From assembly GCA_003487805.1 (NCBI GenBank), contig DNNE01000059.1:1224-12042 (forward strand): a stretch of DNA of 10,819 nt, read 5' to 3'. Below, piece by piece: positions 5,310 to 10,819 of the stretch. The position numbers were made by a program, and so were the translations under genes. This DNA comes from Blastocatellia bacterium. GTDB taxonomy: Bacteria > Acidobacteriota > Blastocatellia > Pyrinomonadales > Pyrinomonadaceae. How positions within the stretch are numbered: position 1 is the stretch's first letter; the number at the start of each line of letters is the position of its first letter. The notes below the pieces were generated by a model. It saw only the letters and a list, made by a program, of their open reading frames with translations, searched no databases and had not been told where the DNA came from.

Positions 5310-6932
5310 ATGCGACCTGTTCGCTCTCCCCAATTTTACCTGCTCGGCCTTTTTCTGCTTGCCGCGTTCGTCGCGTTCTCAATAAACATAAACAGCTATT
5401 TTCTGTCTGACGACTTCGTACAAATAGGCAAAGTTCTGCACAGAGATTTTTCCGTGAGCTGGGGACAGGAACACGGTGGTTTTTTTCGGCCACTGTTTAT
5501 CTTGAGCTATGTGATCGACAGCCGCGTCTGGGGCGCGCGTCCATTCGGGTATCACGTCACGAACGTGATCTCCCACGGCTTGAATGCTTTCCTGGTTTTC
5601 AAGCTCGCTTCAAAGTTGCTCCAGCGTTTCGCCCCAGCATCCAGCGGCGGAACCGGGGTGGCGATCGCCGCAGCCGCGCTTTTCCTGCTCCATCCATCGC
5701 ACACAGAAGCGGTCGTGTGGATTTCGGGGCGAGCCGATTTGATCGCCACGTTCTTTGTACTTGCTTCGCTTCTGGCTTATCTCGCCTACGCAAACAACGC
5801 GCGCACCTGGCGACTAATCGCGTCCCTGGGGTGTTTTGCATTGGCGCTGCTCGCAAAAGAATCGGCGATCTGTTTGCCCTTCCTCATCCTTGTCGTGAGC
5901 GCCGCTTCGCCGGATCGGAGGGGCCAGGCAATCGGTCAAATTCTAAAGACATTCGCACTTTTCCTATCGATTCTGGTTGGCTTCATTATTATTCGCGCCC
6001 TCGTTATTGGCTCGATCATCGGCGGGTACGGAACCGCGCAACACCTGAACTTTTCGCCGGGATGGATTCGCGACCGCCTGCTCGAAGCGTCAGTGCGATC
6101 CGTTTTGCCGCCACTCCCCATAACGTGGCTGTCATTCCTCTTCAAGCCGCTTCAATCACCAATCTTTTACTTGATTGTTGTAGTTGCGATCGCGACCATG
6201 GCGACTGTTGCCCTCGCGCGACGCCGGTTGTATGACACACCGGCGCGAAAACTTCAGAACCGATTTCTGCTGACACTCGCTGTTTTGTTTCTGGTGTCTT
6301 TGCTTCCAGTCATCAGCCTGCGACTAAGTTTGTATGAAACGCTCGGCGAAAGATTCCTGTATCTGCCGACTGCGTTTGCGTGCCTTCTGATTGCTTATTT
6401 CTGTTCACTGTTGATTCGCAATCGGAGAGTCGCCCTGCTGCTGCTGATCGGCGCGCTGAGCTTTTACTCATGGAGTCTCTATCGAACCAACATGATTTGG
6501 CGCGAAGCCGCAAAGCTTTCAACTAACATCATTGCCGACTTGATCGGTTCCGCCTCCGAGGATCGGATTCTGATTCTCAATGCTCCTGACAATTTGCGCG
6601 GCGTGCCGGTCTTTCATAACGGTCTGCCCGAGGCACTTAAATATTTTGAGAATCGAAACCAGCAGATTGAGATTGTTGCCTACGAGAGCTTACAGTCCGC
6701 GAATGATTGGATATCTTTGAATGAGAGCGGAGATGTTTTGACAATGCGGTCTAATTCGACGACGGATGTCTTTGACCGCGTATCAGCATCCGAGTGTTGG
6801 GAAGTTCTTAGCCAGTCCGCCAACAGCGTGGGGCTTCGGGTCAGGCCCTGTGCGTCCCATCCGGGCCATCCGCGAATTTTTTATTGGAGCGATGGAAGGA
6901 TCAATAACCTATTCCAGCGGAATCCACCCTAA
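5310..6932 (+). CDS. GT-C membrane glycosyltransferase, TMTC/PMT-like
   Basis: A 540-residue polytopic membrane protein with about ten transmembrane segments and a soluble C-terminal part from about residue 395. Signature features of lipid-linked-sugar GT-C enzymes are present: SDDF (33-36) in the first extracytoplasmic loop, with the acidic pair expected to be catalytic; HPSHTEAVVWISGRADL (128-144), nearly the text seen in TMTC O-mannosyltransferases; AKES (182-185); and GERFLYLP (346-353), matching their (E/D)R(F/Y)LYLPS motif. TMTC proteins normally continue into TPR repeats; here the tail has none and is unrecognised. Likely role: transfer of a sugar from a polyprenyl-phosphate donor to a protein or envelope acceptor (inferred). 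Start: no good Shine-Dalgarno sequence is present; I prefer the ATG at 5310, but a GTG at 5283 (549 residues) is possible. The stop overlaps the convergent DHp gene by 4 bases. Confidence 0.82.
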   Translation: MRPVRSPQFYLLGLFLLAAFVAFSININSYFLSDDFVQIGKVLHRDFSVSWGQEHGGFFRPLFILSYVIDSRVWGARPFGYHVTNVISHGLNAFLVFKLASKLLQRFAPASSGGTGVAIAAAALFLLHPSHTEAVVWISGRADLIATFFVLASLLAYLAYANNARTWRLIASLGCFALALLAKESAICLPFLILVVSAASPDRRGQAIGQILKTFALFLSILVGFIIIRALVIGSIIGGYGTAQHLNFSPGWIRDRLLEASVRSVLPPLPITWLSFLFKPLQSPIFYLIVVVAIATMATVALARRRLYDTPARKLQNRFLLTLAVLFLVSLLPVISLRLSLYETLGERFLYLPTAFACLLIAYFCSLLIRNRRVALLLLIGALSFYSWSLYRTNMIWREAAKLSTNIIADLIGSASEDRILILNAPDNLRGVPVFHNGLPEALKYFENRNQQIEIVAYESLQSANDWISLNESGDVLTMRSNSTTDVFDRVSASECWEVLSQSANSVGLRVRPCASHPGHPRIFYWSDGRINNLFQRNPP

Positions 6933-7210
6933 TTGAATTTTCCCTGCCGCAGACAATCAAGCAAGTTATTCACCGATTGCAGCAGTGCGCGTGCGTTGCG
7001 GTCCATACGACTGACTGCGTCGCGGTGCATTGCTGATAGAGGCGTTTTCTGATCGCGCTCGAGGAACTGGCACATACCGATAATTACATTGAGCGGCGTG
7101 CGCAACTCGTGACTCATCGCTCTTGCGAAATCATTGCTGTCGCATTTACTGGTTAACAAGCTCCCGTGAATGCTCGGTTGTTTGTGTGAGGCATTTATTG
7201 TCGGCTTCAC
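6929..7210 (-). CDS. Stand-alone histidine-kinase dimerisation/phosphoacceptor (DHp) domain protein
   Basis: A 93-residue protein that is essentially one HisKA domain. FARAMSHELRTPLNVIIGM contains the H-box with phosphoacceptor His34, and the second helix DAVSRMDRNARALLQSVNNLL completes the hairpin. The protein ends at QGKFN, where a kinase would continue into its ATPase domain; no N, G1 or G2 box follows. There is no signal or membrane segment. The GTG start at 7210 has only a weak GAG upstream, so the start is uncertain. It follows the receiver gene (7418-7819) in the same direction, 207 bases downstream. It could be a phosphotransfer module phosphorylated by another kinase, a dimerisation-based inhibitor, or the remnant of a kinase that lost its C-terminal half. 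No recognisable ATPase sequence remains downstream, where the glycosyltransferase stop overlaps by 4 bases. Confidence 0.7.
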   Translation of the reverse strand: MKPTINASHKQPSIHGSLLTSKCDSNDFARAMSHELRTPLNVIIGMCQFLERDQKTPLSAMHRDAVSRMDRNARALLQSVNNLLDCLRQGKFN

Positions 7211-7417
7211 TCTGTTACGCTCTCGGCACGAATCAACCCTGAAGGGATCCGGGCTTGTGAGACCTCCCGTCTAGCTTCTACTTATCAATTCATGTGCCCA
7301 GCATGGGCCAACCACATTTTCTAAGACTCCGGTTTCAATCGAGGTTGAGTCGCGACATTTCTCCCGTTCCGTGCCACGTTATCGACCGCTCGCAGAGCGA
7401 TTCCAGTACATCATTGA
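7211..7417. other. Intergenic gap between receiver and DHp genes
   Basis: These 207 bases carry no convincing gene, repeat or terminator. The single 60-codon plus-strand reading frame through 7294-7476 has no family features and runs into the antisense of the receiver gene. Conserved PAS, HAMP or ATPase-like residues that would join the two minus-strand genes into one former hybrid protein were not seen. Confidence 0.4.
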
Positions 7418-7819
7418 TTAGTGAACCGAACGCGAATGTCCGCCCGATGACAGGAATCGTTGCAATACCTTGGTGAGATGATCGAAGTCGATTGGTTTCG
7501 TAACGTATTCATCGCAGCCCGCCGCGAGCGCTTCGGTCCGAGATTCTGGAGAATCATGAGCAGATACGGCCACAATTGGCACCGCCTTGAGGCCCTTCTT
7601 TTGACGAATCTGGCGGGTCGCCGCCAGGCCGTCCAGCTTTGGTAAACTCAAATCCATCAGGATTAGGACCGGGCGAGCTTCGACCGCGATTTTCACGGCC
7701 TGTTCGCCATCACTGGCCTCCAACACGTTATAGCCTGCCATTTCGAGCAACCGTCTCATCATGAAACGGCTGTCCTCGAAGTCCTCTACCACCAGGAAAA
7801 ACTCTTTTGCTCGCCTCAT
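7418..7819 (-). CDS. Single-domain response regulator (receiver only)
   Basis: A 133-residue receiver (REC) domain with no output domain. The acidic pocket is Glu12-Asp13 (VVEDFEDS), the phosphoacceptor is Asp56 (LILMDLSLPKLDG), the switch residue is Ser86 (VAVSAHD), and Lys108 lies in VTKPID. This is the CheY/Spo0F/DivK-like architecture used in phosphorelays or protein-protein signalling. I chose the ATG at 7819 because CGAGG lies 6 bases upstream and REC begins at once. A TTG at 7924 would add 35 basic residues lacking domain character. The neighbours are the DHp-only protein downstream and a divergent kinase-like gene 165 bases upstream, so it probably takes part in a local His-Asp relay (inference). 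The short tail SSGGHSRSVH is not part of the domain. Confidence 0.88.
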   Translation of the reverse strand: MRRAKEFFLVVEDFEDSRFMMRRLLEMAGYNVLEASDGEQAVKIAVEARPVLILMDLSLPKLDGLAATRQIRQKKGLKAVPIVAVSAHDSPESRTEALAAGCDEYVTKPIDFDHLTKVLQRFLSSGGHSRSVH

Positions 7820-7825
7820 TAGCAT

Positions 7826-7830
7826 CCTCG
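7826..7830 (-). promoter_or_regulatory. Ribosome binding site fixing the receiver start
   Basis: CGAGG on the minus strand lies 6 bases before the ATG at 7819. It abuts another in-frame ATG at 7825 with zero spacing, which rules that one out. This gives a 133-residue protein rather than longer versions. Confidence 0.45.
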
Positions 7831-7984
7831 ACGCACGCCATTTGGCCATTTTCCGCCAAGACTCCGCATTAGTAGCATACGATCCACTTCGTTTGTTATT
7901 CTTTCGAATTGAAACACGACACAAAACTGTAAACTAATCGGGTTTATTTCGTACACTTTATCGCTAAGATCGACGCTTCTGAAA

Positions 7985-8668
7985 ATGCAACCAGCACCAG
8001 CCAAGAATCCTGATTCGGCCGCGCTCGAGAAATTAGGGCGAGCCACGCTGGAAATCGTCCACGATCTCAAGAACCAGCTGAACGGACTCAAATTGTACGC
8101 CACATTTTTGCGCAAGCGGCTGGAGCGCGACGATCAACCCATAGAAGAGCGCGAAACACTGGCGAAATTAATTGGCGGACTTGATCGCGCCGCGAAGGAT
8201 CTGACGGCACTCGTGCGTTACGCGAGCCCCCTCGACCTGCGCGTCCAGCCGCACACCGATCTGCGACGCATCGTCTCAAAGGTAATTGCGGACGCTGCCG
8301 AACGCGAAACCGGAGGTTTGCCGCGGGCAACAATCGCTGCCCAGATCGAAAACGACGCGTTTTATGGTGACTTCGATCCGGTGGCCTTGAACGATGCGAT
8401 CAAAGCCATCACAGATGACGCCCGCGCTACTCTTCCTTCGAAGGATCCCCAGACGCTGTCGATCAGCATGCGCGCGGAGTCCGGAGGCGTTGTGATTGAG
8501 TGGCGCGGCGGAAATTTCACGGCTCGCAGCGGGCTAATGGCGAGAGCGAACGGCGCCGGGACTATCTATACTGAATTGGCTACAAGAATAATCGAAGCGC
8601 AGGGCGGTAACGTGAACTGCGAAAAGGACGTGATTCGCGTGTGGCTGCCACTATCAACTATCAAATAA
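7985..8668 (+). CDS. Small soluble histidine-kinase-like protein with degenerate ATPase domain
   Basis: A 227-residue protein without signal, membrane span or sensor domain. Residues 20-80 form a DHp-like helical hairpin with the H-box VHDLKNQLNGLKLY; His26 is the likely phosphoacceptor in the HDLKN form typical of NtrB/HPK4-like kinases. Residues 95-225 follow the layout of a HATPase domain but are eroded. The N-box position reads AIKAITDDARATLP (138-151), with Asp in place of the Mg-binding Asn. No DxGxG box is seen around EWRGGNF, and the last part GAGTIYTELATRIIEAQGG retains only the second Gly box. It may be a weak kinase, a phosphatase or phosphotransfer partner, or a pseudokinase. The next gene, an NtrC-type regulator, begins 16 bases downstream and is the obvious partner. 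The ATG at 7985 lacks a clear Shine-Dalgarno sequence. Confidence 0.8.
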   Translation: MQPAPAKNPDSAALEKLGRATLEIVHDLKNQLNGLKLYATFLRKRLERDDQPIEERETLAKLIGGLDRAAKDLTALVRYASPLDLRVQPHTDLRRIVSKVIADAAERETGGLPRATIAAQIENDAFYGDFDPVALNDAIKAITDDARATLPSKDPQTLSISMRAESGGVVIEWRGGNFTARSGLMARANGAGTIYTELATRIIEAQGGNVNCEKDVIRVWLPLSTIK

Positions 8669-8684
8669 GAAATCATAGACACTA

Positions 8685-10079
8685 ATGACAAAGACTAAAT
8701 TACAGGATGTTCGCATTCTCGTTGTTGATGACGAGCCGATGATGAGCGATTCGTTGCGGCAGCACCTCGTCGAGGAAGGTTATGCCGTGGACACCGCGGC
8801 CAGCGGCGCCGAAGCCATCGATCTGTTTGATGGCGGCGCGCACCATCTGGTGATTTGCGATGTGCAATTGCCGGACATGGACGGCCTGACGCTTTTGCGA
8901 CACATGAAGGATGCAAAGCCGAACACCGAAGTAATCGTCGTCACCGGTTATGGGTCAGTACAAACAGCGGTCGAAGCAATCAAAGCCGGCGCATTCTATT
9001 TCGTGGAAAAGCCATTTGATTTTGAAGAGTTGCTGCCGCTGGCTGAGAAGGCCCTCGAACGCCGGCAGTTGATGGCTGAAACGGAAAACATGCGGCGACA
9101 GCTTTCGACTCGCGCCGAGTACTTCAACATCATCGGCTCTTCGAAACAGATGCAGACGATTTATGAAACGATCGAGTCGGTGGCGAAATCCGACGCGAAC
9201 GTTTTGATCGTGGGCGAGTCAGGGACGGGCAAAGAATTAATCGCCAACGCGATTCACTATAATTCGCTGCGCGCCAAGAAACCATTCATCAAAGTCAACT
9301 GCGCCGCGCTGCCCAAAGAGCTGATCGAATCGGAACTGTTTGGTCACACGAAAGGCGCGTTCACCGGGGCACACGCTGACAAAGAAGGACTGGTCCAACA
9401 CGCCGCCGGCGGATCGCTGATGCTTGATGAAATCGCGGAGATGCCGGTCGAGTTACAGCCAAAACTTCTGCGCGTCCTGCAGGAGCGCACCTGTCGCAAG
9501 ATTGGTTCAGAGAAAAGTTATCCCGTCGATTTCCGCTTGATTACCTCAACCAATCGCCTGCCGGCTGACGCGATTCGCGATGGTCTGCTGCGCGACGATC
9601 TTTTCTATCGCATTTCGACGATCACGATTCATGTGCCGCCGTTGCGCGAGCGCATGGAAGACATTCAGTTACTCACCGACCATTTCCTCAAGCTGTACGC
9701 CGAAAAATACGAGCGGCCGATCGCCGCTGTCTCACAGTCGGCCTATCAACGTTTGTTTGCCCACCCGTGGCCCGGCAATGTGCGCGAGCTGCAAAACGTG
9801 CTCGAGCGCGCCGTACTACTGGCGAAAGGCGATCGGGTCGAACCTGTCGATCTGCCTTTCGATAATGGCAGCGCCAGTGCCGCAGCCCCGGCTTTGGCCT
9901 GGGATGTGCCGCCGAACATGACGCTCGAAGACATTGAAAAATTTGTTATCGAGCGCACGCTGCAACGCACCGGCGGAAACAAACAGAAAGCCGCGAACAT
10001 GCTTGGCATTTATCGGCCCCGTCTTTACAGCAAGATCAAGAAATACAAGATTGGGCTGGATGCGGTCAGCGCGAATTAA
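8685..10079 (+). CDS. NtrC-family sigma54-dependent response regulator
   Basis: A 464-residue enhancer-binding protein with three complete domains. The receiver (about 8-122) has Asp15/Asp16, phosphoacceptor Asp59 (VICDVQLPDMDG) and Lys109 (VEKPF). The AAA+ sigma54-interaction domain (about 148-380) has Walker A GESGTGKE (177-184), the sigma54-contacting loop GAFTGA (224-229), Walker B SLMLDE (244-249), the arginine-finger region LRDDLFYRI (302-310) and sensor 2 PGNVREL (363-369). The Fis-type helix-turn-helix (about 412-456) ends in AANMLGIYRPRLYSKIKKY. When phosphorylated it should hexamerise, hydrolyse ATP and open sigma54 promoters; its targets are not visible here. It follows the kinase-like gene by 16 bases, with only a weak ribosome site, suggesting co-transcription and perhaps coupling. 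HTH wording LYSKIKKY resembles the ZraR/AtoC/HydG subgroup. Confidence 0.96.
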   Translation: MTKTKLQDVRILVVDDEPMMSDSLRQHLVEEGYAVDTAASGAEAIDLFDGGAHHLVICDVQLPDMDGLTLLRHMKDAKPNTEVIVVTGYGSVQTAVEAIKAGAFYFVEKPFDFEELLPLAEKALERRQLMAETENMRRQLSTRAEYFNIIGSSKQMQTIYETIESVAKSDANVLIVGESGTGKELIANAIHYNSLRAKKPFIKVNCAALPKELIESELFGHTKGAFTGAHADKEGLVQHAAGGSLMLDEIAEMPVELQPKLLRVLQERTCRKIGSEKSYPVDFRLITSTNRLPADAIRDGLLRDDLFYRISTITIHVPPLRERMEDIQLLTDHFLKLYAEKYERPIAAVSQSAYQRLFAHPWPGNVRELQNVLERAVLLAKGDRVEPVDLPFDNGSASAAAPALAWDVPPNMTLEDIEKFVIERTLQRTGGNKQKAANMLGIYRPRLYSKIKKYKIGLDAVSAN

Positions 10080-10121
10080 TCCGCGACGCCAGATACATTT
10101 CCAATCCAGGACTTCAGATTT

Positions 10122-10130
10122 TGGTATTCT
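10122..10130 (+). promoter_or_regulatory. Possible extended -10 promoter for the PilZ gene
   Basis: TGG directly before TATTCT (10125-10130) fits an extended -10 element (TGn plus a -10 matching four of six). Transcription would start near 10137, just before the ribosome site. There is no -35 match, so it is tentative; the gene may instead be read through from the regulator 72 bases upstream. Confidence 0.25.
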
Positions 10131-10138
10131 AGAGCTTG

Positions 10139-10144
10139 AGAGGA
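10139..10144 (+). promoter_or_regulatory. Ribosome binding site supporting a GTG start
   Basis: AGAGGA ends 7 bases before the GTG at 10152, giving a start immediately before the PilZ RxxxR motif. This is the only well-placed start for the gene. Confidence 0.5.
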
Positions 10145-10151
10145 ACCCGAC

Positions 10152-10550
10152 GTGCCACCCTATCCTGAGGATCGCCGACAAGCTCCCAGACTGGAGGTAA
10201 ACCTCCAGGCGCGACTGGAGTTCAGTGTGCTGTTGCGAGAAGCCGACCCGACCAAGAGCGGCGTGCAACACTTGCGCGCCTGCGCCGGACACACGATGAA
10301 CATTAGCAAGGACGGTCTCGCGCTCGTCCTGCATGCCCAGAACATCGACGAACAATACTTGATGGGTAGTGAAGGCTCGATGGCAATTGAACTCGACCTG
10401 CCGAACGGGCTCTCGCTTGAGATACATGCTACGCCGGTGCGCTACGAAAAACTGGACGAAGGTTATTTGATTGGCGCGCGCATCAGCCGCATGAAACCGC
10501 GCGATCGAGAATTGTTTGACGAGTATCTGGAAGAGATCGGGGAAGGCTAA
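10152..10550 (+). CDS. Single-domain PilZ protein, probable c-di-GMP receptor
   Basis: A 132-residue PilZ domain protein. The two c-di-GMP-contacting motifs are recognisable: RRQAPR (8-13, giving RxxxR as Arg9 and Arg13) followed by a strand, and NISKDG (50-55), which fits (D/N)xSxxG. Further strands (SMAIELDLP, LEIHATPVRYEKLD, YLIGARI) complete the barrel and an Arg/Glu-rich C-terminal helix (RDRELFDEYLEEI) follows, as in many soluble PilZ adaptors. An insertion of about 12 residues (30-42) separates the first strand from the second motif. GTG start, with AGAGGA 7 bases upstream. It lies 72 bases after the NtrC-type regulator in the same direction. A link between c-di-GMP and that two-component pathway is suggested only by position. 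Confidence 0.88.
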   Translation: MPPYPEDRRQAPRLEVNLQARLEFSVLLREADPTKSGVQHLRACAGHTMNISKDGLALVLHAQNIDEQYLMGSEGSMAIELDLPNGLSLEIHATPVRYEKLDEGYLIGARISRMKPRDRELFDEYLEEIGEG

Positions 10551-10557
10551 GAACGAT

Positions 10558-10729
10558 CCACAGATTACGCAGATTCCACAGATTCAAAAAGACATAGCCA
10601 CAAAAAGGCACAAGAGGCACAAAAGGATCTGAAGAGCAGACGCCCTCAGCTTTCTTATTCAGTTTTGTGCTTTTTGCGCCTTTTCGTGGCTGCTGATTTT
10701 TCTATCTGTGTAATCTGCGAAATCTGTGG
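10558..10729. repeat. Large two-stage inverted repeat (172 bases)
   Basis: The outer arms 10558-10584 and 10703-10729 (unit CCACAGATT with tandem AGATT copies) are complementary at 24 of 27 positions. The inner arms 10596-10624 and 10663-10691 (AGCCAC followed by A-rich GGCACAA units) are complementary at 25 of 29. The arms are themselves built of short near-repeats. The 38-base centre includes GAAGAGC and a weak CTGA/TCAG pair. The element begins 8 bases after the PilZ stop and would form a long hairpin in RNA. It may be a non-autonomous repeat or terminator-like element; similar AGATTACGCAGATT-type palindromes are, to my knowledge, dispersed in several soil phyla. Confidence 0.8.
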
Positions 10730-10819
10730 GTGGCTTTGCCCAGAATGTCCATGAGACGAACGCGGTACGGAACCGGTCGCGCCAGCGACTGGGTAGTTTC
10801 CTTGAGATTACCCGCTTGC
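10730..10819. other. Right-edge stretch without a recognised gene
   Basis: The last 90 bases show no supported gene. GGGTA (10791-10795) can pair with TACCC (10809-10813), and CGCGGTACGGAACCGGTCGCG (10761-10781) is a partly self-complementary GC-rich run. A plus-strand frame from the ATG at 10745 stays open to the edge, but its start lies in repeat-like DNA without a ribosome site, so I do not call it. Confidence 0.3.

Noticed and set aside
5717..6235. A 172-codon plus-strand frame within the glycosyltransferase
   Set aside because: It is another frame of a gene whose conserved HPSHTEA and GERFLYLP motifs flank and overlap it; its product is Arg/Pro-rich without family features.
7345..7385. 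TGGCACGG on the minus strand as a sigma54 -24 element for the DHp gene
   Set aside because: No TTGC-type -12 element follows at the required spacing, so the match is to half a promoter only.
6929..7819. The DHp and receiver genes as a single frameshifted hybrid kinase
   Set aside because: The order on the minus strand is receiver then DHp, separated by 207 bases without domain residues in any frame, and each product has clean domain boundaries. Two separate genes fit better, though a remnant cannot be fully excluded.
9816..10427. A 203-codon minus-strand frame over the end of the sigma54 regulator and the PilZ gene
   Set aside because: It overlaps the Fis-type helix-turn-helix and the PilZ motifs, both clearly coding on the plus strand, and has no recognisable features.
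10558..10729. A CRISPR array, because of short AGATT and GGCACAA repeats
   Set aside because: The repeats are short, degenerate and arranged as inverted arms, with no constant-length spacers and no cas genes nearby.
10745..10819. Start of a plus-strand gene running off the right edge (ATG at 10745, 25 open codons)
   Set aside because: There is no ribosome binding site, the stretch looks repeat-like, and 25 open codons are not evidence of coding. Sequence beyond the edge would decide.

Overview
The window holds about ten complete genes on both strands of a bacterial chromosome with moderate GC content. No phage, transposase, CRISPR or RNA gene is visible. Several traits suggest an Acidobacteriota (Blastocatellia-like) or comparable soil bacterium: Tat-exported copper proteins, a TMTC-like GT-C membrane glycosyltransferase, a secreted caspase-like protease, many minimal two-component parts, and long AT-rich hairpin repeats between genes. 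This taxonomic guess is inference; no 16S or ribosomal marker is present.

Left part, minus strand (1-3240): a copper operon. A CotA-like multicopper oxidase (2963-909) is followed after 52 bases by a SCO1/SenC copper chaperone or thiol redoxin (856-104). Both start with a twin-arginine type signal and both starts are fixed by strong Shine-Dalgarno sequences. A sigma70-like promoter lies about 175 bases upstream of the oxidase, leaving a long leader with several small hairpins. Two GC-rich hairpins close the operon at the left edge.

Centre (3240-6932): a small secreted Sm-like/glycine-zipper protein (minus) is divergent from the most unusual gene of the window. That gene (plus, TTG start) encodes an exported caspase-like protein with an intact His/Cys dyad, an EF-hand loop and two C-terminal chromo-barrel/Tudor-knot-like repeats. 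After a hairpin repeat comes a GT-C membrane glycosyltransferase of the TMTC/PMT type (plus).

Right part (6929-10550): a signalling cluster. On the minus strand lie a single-domain response regulator and a 93-residue protein that is only a histidine-kinase dimerisation (DHp) domain. Divergently, on the plus strand, lie a small soluble histidine-kinase-like protein with a degenerate ATPase domain, an NtrC-type sigma54 activator 16 bases after it, and a PilZ (c-di-GMP receptor) protein. The separate receiver, DHp and kinase-like pieces could form a split phosphorelay feeding the sigma54 activator, but this is inferred from neighbourhood only.

The right edge (10551-10819) has no convincing gene. 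It contains a roughly 172-base two-stage inverted repeat and the start of another repeat-like stretch.
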